Below are positions 25,115 to 31,661 of a stretch of DNA of 64,000 nucleotides, one piece after another; the first letter of the stretch is position 1, and the number at the start of each line of letters is the position of its first letter. The notes below the pieces were generated by a model. That model was not told the origin of the DNA, searched no databases, and saw nothing but the letters and a program-made list of their open reading frames with translations. Location: positions 1-64,000 of the forward strand of contig NZ_BMTS01000019.1 of assembly GCF_014649795.1 (NCBI RefSeq), given 5' to 3'. The position numbers were made by a program, and so were the translations under genes. The DNA comes from Streptomyces melanogenes (lineage in GTDB: Bacteria; Actinomycetota; Actinomycetes; Streptomycetales; Streptomycetaceae).

Positions 25115-25978
25115 GTGCCTGAGATCGACGGGTTACGAGCGACGGTTGAGGAACTGGAGCGGCAGGTTGCCTGGAAGCGAAGGCGTGCGCGTCTACTGAG
25201 AGTTTCTCTGCTCGTAGCGCTGGCCAGCATCCCGGCGCTCGTCGCGTGTAACGCCGTGTTCGCCGATACTCATGCTGTGCTCATCGCCAGCAGGGGATTC
25301 CTTGTGACTCCGCTAGTCGTCGCCAGTGCCATAATCGCGGCGGTTTGTATCGATCATGCCGCCAAGATCAACCTGATGGGCAGCCGTCCCCCGACGTACA
25401 CCCCGCCGGACCGCTACAAGTACAGCCTGGCGGAGCTACACGACAGACTGGCCGCCAGGCGCGAGGAGCTTCGCAGGTCGAACCTGGGGACGCAGCCGAC
25501 GCTCAGGGAGCGGCGCAGCATATACCGCGAGGAAACATCTGAGGTTATTGCCCAGTACGGACGGGAGAGCCGCCACTACCGTCGCGTTCACAACAGCCTG
25601 CAGTCCCTGATCATGGTCGGCTCAACTGCGGTGACGACGATCGCCGCCCTGAGCCAGCAGGACTGGAACTGGCAGAGCGTGTCCGTCGTGGTCCTGGGCT
25701 TCAGCGTCACCCTGGCGTCGGCGTTCACGGGCTACTACAAGTACCGCGAGCGCAGCTACTTCCTGCGGCAGACATCTGACGCCATCGAGGAAGAGCTGAA
25801 TGCCGTGATGCTCGGGATCGGTGACTACAGCCAGTTCACCGAGGAACAAGAGGGCGCGGCCCTCGCCAGGTTCACCCAGCGGGTCGAGGCCCTGCGCAAT
25901 GAGCAGCGGCGGCGTGAGCAGCAGCTTGACCAGCCCGCAGATCAGACGGCGGCCCCTCCGAATCCTCCCTCGGGCTGA
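25115..25978 (+). CDS. DUF4231 (SLATT-superfamily-like) two-TM-pair membrane protein
   Basis: 287 residues from GTG 25115; the preceding TTG at 25112 is possible. Two hydrophobic stretches at the N-terminus (SLLVALASIPALVACNAVF and GFLVTPLVVASAIIAAVCID), then a coiled region. Then comes the DUF4231 core: YGRESRHYRRVHNSLQSLIM, VGSTAVTTIAALSQQ, VSVVVLGFSVTLASAFTGYY, RSYFLRQTSDAIEEELNAVM and ARFTQRVEALRNEQRRREQQ. DUF4231 belongs to the SLATT-like membrane proteins, some of which are proposed effectors in nucleotide-signalled immunity. No cyclase or SLOG gene is next to it here. Confidence 0.8.
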   Translation: MPEIDGLRATVEELERQVAWKRRRARLLRVSLLVALASIPALVACNAVFADTHAVLIASRGFLVTPLVVASAIIAAVCIDHAAKINLMGSRPPTYTPPDRYKYSLAELHDRLAARREELRRSNLGTQPTLRERRSIYREETSEVIAQYGRESRHYRRVHNSLQSLIMVGSTAVTTIAALSQQDWNWQSVSVVVLGFSVTLASAFTGYYKYRERSYFLRQTSDAIEEELNAVMLGIGDYSQFTEEQEGAALARFTQRVEALRNEQRRREQQLDQPADQTAAPPNPPSG

Positions 25979-26129
25979 GCTGGTCGGACCACACCCACGG
26001 CCTTCCGGCACGGGGCACCCCTAGTGATTCGGATTCCTCTGCGTTGCCGTTCAACCTTTGCGCCGCCGTGACCCTGTAGTGGACATCGTCGTGGCACAGG
26101 GCTGCGGCAGAGGCAGGCGGAGTCGACCG

Positions 26130-26405
26130 GTGAGTTTTGGGCATCTGGTGGCGTTGGGGGTACCGGTTCTGCTGACGGTGGCAGGGTTGATCCTGCGTTC
26201 CCGGGCGGGGAGCTCGAACCTGTGGGACGTCCTGCATGAACTGGCCCGGGGACGGGTCAACGCCAGCATGGAACGAGAGCGCCGAGCCACTCTGGTGGTG
26301 ATGTTGGAACGCCTGCCGGACAGCGGTTTGCGGGTGGAGGATACGGAGCAGGGACGCCGTACCGTCGTTCCCGGGGAGAGGGTGGGCCGTCGGCCTCTCT
26401 CCTGA
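26130..26405 (+). CDS. Small single-TM protein upstream of sigma factor
   Basis: 91 residues from GTG 26130, with GGCGGA upstream. One span (HLVALGVPVLLTVAGLILR) is followed by a soluble helical part, ARGRVNASMERERRATLVVM. The sigma-factor gene begins 30 bp downstream on the same strand, so this could be an anti-sigma or signalling partner; that is inference only, since no anti-sigma motif is seen. Confidence 0.55.
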   Translation: MSFGHLVALGVPVLLTVAGLILRSRAGSSNLWDVLHELARGRVNASMERERRATLVVMLERLPDSGLRVEDTEQGRRTVVPGERVGRRPLS

Positions 26406-26435
26406 ACGGGGCGGCACTGTGGGGGAGGGGAGTGT

Positions 26436-26948
26436 GTGCGGCCAGAGCCCGAGGTGTTCGCTCGGTTTTTCACCCACTGGGAACCCCAAGTCCGTCGCTA
26501 TCTGATCTGGTTGGAGGGTGATCTCGCGGTGATCGACGACGCGGCGCAGGAAACCATGATCAGTGCGCATCGGTACTGGGGACGGGTGTCACAGGTGGAG
26601 AACACCCGTGCCTGGCTGTTCAAGATTGCCCGGCAGCGATTAGGAGACGCTCAGGAAGCGCGCCGCCGTCACGGCGTGAGCACCGACCCGTGTGCGCTCC
26701 CCGACCGGTCGGCTCCTGGCCAGGACCCTCTGTCTCGCCTCGAGGATCAGATGGCGGTCCTGGAAGCGGTGCGGAAACTGCCCCAGCAGCAGGCGACAGC
26801 CATCGCCCTCCAACTGCAGTTCGATCCGCCCCTGGATGAGATCGCGGACATCATGAGGATCTCGGTGGGTTCGGTCAAGAGCCACCTGCATCACGCCCGG
26901 CGGACTCTTCAGCAGATGCTCGGTGAAGGCATCGGGGGTGAGCGGTGA
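26436..26948 (+). CDS. ECF-type RNA polymerase sigma factor
   Basis: 170 residues from GTG 26436, preceded by GGGGGAGGGG. Region 2: FTHWEPQVRRYLIWLEGDLA, then VIDDAAQETMISAHRYWGRV, then ENTRAWLFKIARQRLGDAQE. Region 4: EAVRKLPQQQATAIALQLQF, then LDEIADIMRISVGSVKSHLH, HARRTLQQML. This is a complete, compact sigma-70 of the ECF group. The next gene overlaps its stop by 4 bp, indicating translational coupling to the tandem-HTH protein. Confidence 0.88.
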   Translation: MRPEPEVFARFFTHWEPQVRRYLIWLEGDLAVIDDAAQETMISAHRYWGRVSQVENTRAWLFKIARQRLGDAQEARRRHGVSTDPCALPDRSAPGQDPLSRLEDQMAVLEAVRKLPQQQATAIALQLQFDPPLDEIADIMRISVGSVKSHLHHARRTLQQMLGEGIGGER

Positions 26949-27532
26949 GTATCGAGCGGCGACTGCGCACCGCAGCTCAGGCCGTCGGACAGCTGTGGGC
27001 CGATCCGGAAGAGACTCAGGAGCGGCTTGCCCATCTTCAGCAGCGGCTTACCCACACACCGGCTGAGCCTGAGCAAGAGGGGACGTCTCCGAGTCGGCCG
27101 TTGAGCGAGGTCGCTTTCCTCACGGTCGCGGAAGCCGCAGAGATCATGGACGTGTCGAAGATGACCGTCTACCGTGCCGTCCACGACGGGCAACTGCCCG
27201 CCATCCGCGTCGGGCGCTCGTTCCGGATTCCTCGGGATGCCGTCACCGCGCACATGGCCGGACTCGAGATCGCCGCCGAGGACATGGCGACGACGCCACC
27301 GCAGCCGAGGGACCAGGCCGACCAAGCCGAACAGCCCCTCAACGAGGTCAAGTTCCTCACCCTTGCTGAGGCGGCCGCGGTGATGCGGGTTTCGGAGCGC
27401 ACCGTCCGGCGGTTGATCCAGAGCGGACACCTGCCGGCCATCGCAGTCGGGCAGTCGTTCCGGATCCCAGAGAGGGCCGTCCACGACTTCCTCCACCCGG
27501 TTGGGCGCAGAACACCCGTCAACAGGATCTGA
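26945..27532 (+). CDS. Tandem excisionase-type HTH (HTH_17) protein
   Basis: 195 residues from GTG 26945, overlapping the sigma gene as GTGA. Two copies of a MerR/excisionase-like domain are joined by a linker: LTVAEAAEIMDVSKMTVYRA, VHDGQLPAIRVGRSFRIPRD and LTLAEAAAVMRVSERTVRRL, IQSGHLPAIAVGQSFRIPER. Each copy is preceded by a related PLSEVAF/PLNEVKF lead. The duplication suggests recognition of two half-sites. It is probably a partner or regulator of the overlapping sigma factor. Confidence 0.85.
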   Translation: MSIERRLRTAAQAVGQLWADPEETQERLAHLQQRLTHTPAEPEQEGTSPSRPLSEVAFLTVAEAAEIMDVSKMTVYRAVHDGQLPAIRVGRSFRIPRDAVTAHMAGLEIAAEDMATTPPQPRDQADQAEQPLNEVKFLTLAEAAAVMRVSERTVRRLIQSGHLPAIAVGQSFRIPERAVHDFLHPVGRRTPVNRI

Positions 27533-27546
27533 GACACGGGGCGGGG

Positions 27547-27723
27547 ATGCCACTACCGGGCCCCCGCTCCCAGGGCTACGCCCAGTCGCGGTTGAGTGAG
27601 ATCGCTGAAGAAGAGTTGGGCATCCTCGTCGCCGTACGGCTGGGCGTATCGGGGGTGTCCAGCATGCGGGCGGCGTTGGACCTGTCTATGTCGACCGAAT
27701 CGCTGGTGAGTTGGGGGCGGTGA
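27547..27723 (+). CDS. 58-residue protein in the sigma/HTH operon
   Basis: ATG 27547 begins 14 bp after the tandem-HTH stop, with GGGGCGGGG upstream. It encodes MPLPGPRSQGYAQSRLSEIA, then EEELGILVAVRLGVSGVSSM, then RAALDLSMSTESLVSWGR and a TGA. About 80% of its third positions are G or C, and the amino-acid pattern is that of a soluble helical protein. I do not recognise the family. Its size and position suggest a small regulatory partner. Confidence 0.45.
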   Translation: MPLPGPRSQGYAQSRLSEIAEEELGILVAVRLGVSGVSSMRAALDLSMSTESLVSWGR

Positions 27724-27809
27724 GGGTGACGGGCATGAGGGGGCCTCCCGGTGGTGGGGGGGGCGACGTTTCCGGTCCCCAGGGGCAACCATCGCCCTAC
27801 GCTGTCCCC

Positions 27810-28034
27810 ATGGCCCTTTCTGCCGCTTCCCGCTACGACCGCTGTCCCTGTGCCGGTCACTACGAGCGCCGGACCGTCGAGGTGCAGATGACCGTCGAAG
27901 GCAAGCCTGTGGTGGTGGAGGGGGTGGAACAGGGCCGATGCCCGATGTGCCGCTCCCGGGTCTACCGAGCCGTGGTGTTGGAGGCGCTCGAAGGAGTGAT
28001 GCGCGCCCGGCGGTTACCGGAGGCACACGCATGA
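27810..28034 (+). CDS. YgiT-type zinc-finger protein
   Basis: 74 residues from ATG 27810. A CPCAGHYERRTVEVQMTVEG module, then KPVVVEGVEQGRCPMCRSRV, YRAVVLEALEGVMRARR, closely fits the YgiT/MqsA N-terminal zinc domain (CPxC ... VVVEGVxxxxCxxC). In MqsRA modules this is the antitoxin's zinc domain, but the C-terminal HTH is absent and no MqsR-like toxin is obvious; the 58-residue protein upstream is the only small neighbour. It is convergent with, and 20 bp from, the FlhA_C-like operon. Confidence 0.7.
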   Translation: MALSAASRYDRCPCAGHYERRTVEVQMTVEGKPVVVEGVEQGRCPMCRSRVYRAVVLEALEGVMRARRLPEAHA

Positions 28035-28054
28035 CCTCCGGCTCCCAGCCTGCG

Positions 28055-29479
28055 TCAGGAGACGCGGGCGATCGGCTGGATGTTGTAGTAGGGGGGAATG
28101 TCGCTGTAGCTCAGGACAGTGAGCCGCGGCAGCCGGTGGCGCAGCACGGTACGCACCGGAACCCGCCGGTCGTCCTGCGTCAGGACGACCGGTAGCGGGG
28201 CAGCAGGTGAGCGGTAGGCCAGCTGCGCCTCCAGGGCCGCACTCAGGCGATCCGCCACCTCCTCGGAGCGGTCGCTCGCTGGCGCGCGAAGTTCTTTGGC
28301 GACGGCATCCTCCAGCTCTTGAGAGAGCAGAAACGCGATGATGGTCCCGGAGCCACAGGCAGCCTTCGACGCGATGTGGTCCGCGAGTCCAGCCCGAACG
28401 AACGCGACGCAGTCGTCGGGATCAGGCGAGGGCTCCCGCTCCATCACGTGACGCAGCATCAGTTCTACAATTCGCCGGAGGTCGCGGATCGACACCCCGT
28501 CTTGGAGCAGGCCCCGTAAGACGGCCATCAGTAAACTGGGCGGGAGGTGGCTGCGGGCAGCGTCCGCGACCAGGGGAAACACGCTGCCGAGGTCGTCGAG
28601 CATACGAGCCGCGACATTGGGGGTGAGCAGGGCGTGCGCCTGGGACCGCAGTGTGCCGGTGAGGCTGAGAACGAGATACTTGAGCGGATCCCAGGTGGTG
28701 AGCCCGGCCGCCTCGAGGATCTCGCCGTGTTCCGCGGTCACGACTGCTGCGGGCAGTCCGGTCTCGGGAAGAGTCGTCGCCTGAGCGGTCACATTCATCA
28801 GGGCGAGCCGCTCCACGGTGCCGTCGACCAGGACGGTCCCCTTGGTGAGGCCGATCCGAGGCGGCGTACGCATCCCCTGGACGCGGAAGGCGAAGCCGCC
28901 CTCGCGCAGCGACGGATCGAGGTGGGCGTGGAACGGCGGAAGGACGAGACCCAACTCGGTGAACAGGCCCTCCCGCAGGAGGGAGAAGAGATCGGTGGCT
29001 GTGGGCTCCGCCGTCAGGTCCCGCAGGTAGACAGGATCGATCAGGATATCGATTGTCTGTTCGGATTCCGTCGCCTCGTCGTAGCTGGCCGGGCGGGCCA
29101 GCAGCGCACCGCGGCAGACGAGCGCGAGCAGCTCCCCAAGCCGGCTGGCGTCCGCGCCCGCCCCCGAACCGAGCAGAGCCGCGGAGTCCGTCCGGGTGCC
29201 GACCAGGGGGCTGCCATCGACGTAGGAGAGCGCTTGGCCGATGGCCGTGTCCGGGACATGGCAGCGTCGCCCGTCAGCCGACACGCGGACCGGCGGAACC
29301 GCCGACCCGTCCGCATCTCCTCTCACGAAGTGCACAAAAGGCGCCCCGGGGATCCCGAGTTCCGCGGCCGGCCCGCTCAGCTCGGCCCCGACCCGTCGGC
29401 GGACCGCAGCATCGGCGGCATCGAACACAGGCGGAGCCAGCGTCACGGTGACTGTGAGTGCTGGACCATCAGGTCCCAT
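28055..29479 (-). CDS. Soluble FlhA_C-like protein 2 (FHIPEP cytoplasmic-domain homologue)
   Basis: 474 residues from ATG 29479, which overlaps the preceding gene by 11 bp. After about 130 residues that I cannot assign, the rest follows the order of the FlhA/SctV cytoplasmic domain: DLFSLLREGLFTELGLVLPP, then KYLVLSLTGTLRSQAHALLT, then SLLMAVLRGLLQDGVSIRDL, RRIVELML, then GTIIAFLLSQELEDAVAKEL, then LPVVLTQDDRRVPVRTVLRH, RLPRLTVLSYSDIPPYYN. VSIRDLxxIxExL and LPxLxVLSYxEIP are hallmark FlhA_C motifs. No transmembrane export-gate domain is present. FlhA_C normally forms a nonameric ring that docks chaperone-substrate complexes; here it must act in another setting. Last gene of the five-gene operon. 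Confidence 0.82.
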   Translation of the reverse strand: MGPDGPALTVTVTLAPPVFDAADAAVRRRVGAELSGPAAELGIPGAPFVHFVRGDADGSAVPPVRVSADGRRCHVPDTAIGQALSYVDGSPLVGTRTDSAALLGSGAGADASRLGELLALVCRGALLARPASYDEATESEQTIDILIDPVYLRDLTAEPTATDLFSLLREGLFTELGLVLPPFHAHLDPSLREGGFAFRVQGMRTPPRIGLTKGTVLVDGTVERLALMNVTAQATTLPETGLPAAVVTAEHGEILEAAGLTTWDPLKYLVLSLTGTLRSQAHALLTPNVAARMLDDLGSVFPLVADAARSHLPPSLLMAVLRGLLQDGVSIRDLRRIVELMLRHVMEREPSPDPDDCVAFVRAGLADHIASKAACGSGTIIAFLLSQELEDAVAKELRAPASDRSEEVADRLSAALEAQLAYRSPAAPLPVVLTQDDRRVPVRTVLRHRLPRLTVLSYSDIPPYYNIQPIARVS

Positions 29480-31661
29480 CCGGGGTCAACTCCTCTTCCG
29501 AGCAGGTCATGACGAACGGGTACTCGGCGTGCACAAGCGGAGCTATCAGTTCTCGGGCGTCCTGTGAACCGGTGACCAGCGACAGCGTTGGGCCGTCTAG
29601 CTCGACCGCCTGCCGTAGCCAGTGCAGGAACCGGATTCGCGCCGCCCCGCGTTCCACGGCGGCGTGCGGGGTCGGTCGGCCCAGCAGGACCGCCTCGTGC
29701 CTGGCGGGGACACGGACGCTCCGGCGGCCGGCTCGCGCTGCCACGAGTCGGTGCCGCAGCCCCTTCCGCGCGGCCCGGCACAAGGTGCGTGTCGGAGCCG
29801 TCATCCCTCCCGCGTCCCGCAGCGCGCGCAGGACCGACTGCCAGTCGGTGATCGGTACACCGTCCGCCACGAGCGCCTGCAGAACCCAAGTGAGCTTCAG
29901 CACGGCGGCCTTGTCCGTCAGCACCGAGCCGACGAGCCCGTCGTCGTCCTCCTTAGTCCAGCCCTCGACGAGACCGTCCACCGCCTGGGCGCCGAGATAG
30001 TGCACTAGGTGGGTTCTGAGGACCATGTCCAGCCGGTGGATGAGATACTCGGCGGCCGTGACGTGCTCGCCTTCCGTGCCGTCGTCATGGCCGGCCGGGT
30101 ACAGAAGCCATGATCCGCGCGCTCCGGTCAGCGGGTGCACGCTCGTTGGTTCCGCGTACCGATCCGGCGCCTCGCGCCCGACCCGCTCGACGACGTACCG
30201 TGCATCTGGGGTGACGAAGCCGCTGAGCACGGGCACCTCGTCGACCTGGATCTCGTACTCGTGGGCTGAGAGGGAGACGGTGCCACGTGCCCGGACCCCC
30301 GGGACCCGCACCCCCGTGTCCGCGAAGATGCGGTGCTTCATGGCGGGGATGAGCTCGTACAGGAACCGACCCCCATCCTGCCTGGAGTCAGCGAGGGGCA
30401 CCAGGGCATCACCGAGCTCGTAGATGATCGGCGTGACCATGGGAAGGAACTGCTCCGGAGTCTGTGCTGACGCCTGTGGCAGCAGGCCCAGCAGATGGTC
30501 CAGGCGTGCGCCGAGGCGGTCGCGCAACTGCCAGGACGTGGCGGTCTCGGGCAGTGCATCCCCGGCGTTCGCCTGCCCGGCACCTCCCAGCACGTCGTCC
30601 ACCAGCCAGTATTCGTGCAGACTCGTGATCCGGCTCGTCAGGCTGTCGATGAGCGGGCCGTCGGCTCCGGGCTGAGCCAGGGCGGCCCGGTACTCGGTAC
30701 GGGCGGCCGCCGCCTCGCCCGCCACCGCTAGCTTGACGATGCGGCCGGCTCGCGACGTTTGCCGGACCCGGGCGGCACGAACGCTCGAGCTCTCCTCGTC
30801 GTAGACGACTTCCGCGCCCGGCCTGACCACCGTCAAGCTATGGTCCCGGCTGCGCTGTTGCAGGGTGCGCACGTCGGCGCGCGGCGCGGAGATGGGCAGG
30901 CCGGCACGCAGGAGCATGAAGTCCGTACCCCGCCAGCCAGCCTCGCTCGCGGCGGGTCCCGCCTGTATCACAGTTCCCTCCCGTACCTCGAGGCCGGGCC
31001 CAGACGACCACGTGGATCCATGCGACCTGAACGAGCCGATCAGCAACTGGTATGTTTCCTGGCCGTCGTGGCCCGCCTGGAAGCGTGCGGTGCCCGTGAC
31101 GGGTACGGTCACCCCCAGTGCTGCCGACAGTGCCTCGAGTCGGCGCACGAGGTTCCACGCCACGGCCGTGGAACCGGTGACGTCACCGTGATAGTCGAGT
31201 AGTCGGCCCAGATCCTCGATGGAATCGACGATGTCGCGCAGGCGTGACCGACGTTCCATACGGAAGAGAGCCAGCGACACGGTGAGGGAGCCAGCACCCA
31301 TAGCACCCAGGGGGATGACGGCGTCTGGGTCGGCCGAGATGGTGGGCGAACTCTGTGCTCGCAGCGTTTCGGTTCCGATGACGACCAGCTCCGGAACGCC
31401 CCTCGGTCCGGTCTGCGCCTGTCGTTCGAGCAGCGCGACACAGAGGAGATCGAGCCGGGACCGATGTGCGCTCCCTGCGTCTACGACGATCTCGCGGATG
31501 CCGAGGTGACGCTCTTGCTCCGGACCGGAGCCCAGGCTTCGGACACTCCGTCGGGTGCTCTCTACCGGACGGCCCTCACAGACAGGCCCCATCCTGGTGA
31601 GCAGATTGTGCCACCGCCCGGTCAGGGGATCGTGGGTCGGCCCCGGTGGGCCCTCCATCAT
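29469..31661 (-). CDS. Soluble FlhA_C-like protein 1 with unassigned N-terminal region
   Basis: 730 residues from ATG 31661, overlapping the preceding gene as ATGA. The first 400 residues are mixed alpha/beta and unassigned (SLTVSLALFRMERRSRLRDI and VRRLEALSAALGVTVPVTG). From about residue 400: IIYELGDALVPLADSRQDGG, ELIPAMKHRIFADTGVRVPG, VRARGTVSLSAHEYEIQVDE, VPVLSGFVTPDARYVV, then HRLDMVLRTHLVHYLGAQAV, then KLTWVLQALVADGVPITDWQ, SVLRALRDAG. This mirrors FlhA_C: ExGxxLVPLVD, IRxxFAxxxGxxxPPxxIRD, NxYxIxIxG, VIATHLxExLxxHAxELLG and VLxxLLxExVxIRD. The C-terminal end is less conserved. No membrane spans. Probably interacts with the second FlhA_C-like protein. Confidence 0.8.
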   Translation of the reverse strand: MMEGPPGPTHDPLTGRWHNLLTRMGPVCEGRPVESTRRSVRSLGSGPEQERHLGIREIVVDAGSAHRSRLDLLCVALLERQAQTGPRGVPELVVIGTETLRAQSSPTISADPDAVIPLGAMGAGSLTVSLALFRMERRSRLRDIVDSIEDLGRLLDYHGDVTGSTAVAWNLVRRLEALSAALGVTVPVTGTARFQAGHDGQETYQLLIGSFRSHGSTWSSGPGLEVREGTVIQAGPAASEAGWRGTDFMLLRAGLPISAPRADVRTLQQRSRDHSLTVVRPGAEVVYDEESSSVRAARVRQTSRAGRIVKLAVAGEAAAARTEYRAALAQPGADGPLIDSLTSRITSLHEYWLVDDVLGGAGQANAGDALPETATSWQLRDRLGARLDHLLGLLPQASAQTPEQFLPMVTPIIYELGDALVPLADSRQDGGRFLYELIPAMKHRIFADTGVRVPGVRARGTVSLSAHEYEIQVDEVPVLSGFVTPDARYVVERVGREAPDRYAEPTSVHPLTGARGSWLLYPAGHDDGTEGEHVTAAEYLIHRLDMVLRTHLVHYLGAQAVDGLVEGWTKEDDDGLVGSVLTDKAAVLKLTWVLQALVADGVPITDWQSVLRALRDAGGMTAPTRTLCRAARKGLRHRLVAARAGRRSVRVPARHEAVLLGRPTPHAAVERGAARIRFLHWLRQAVELDGPTLSLVTGSQDARELIAPLVHAEYPFVMTCSEEELTPDGT

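Noticed and set aside
27810-28034. Complete MqsRA-type toxin-antitoxin pair
   Set aside because: Only the zinc domain of the antitoxin type is present; there is no MqsR-like toxin and no HTH domain.
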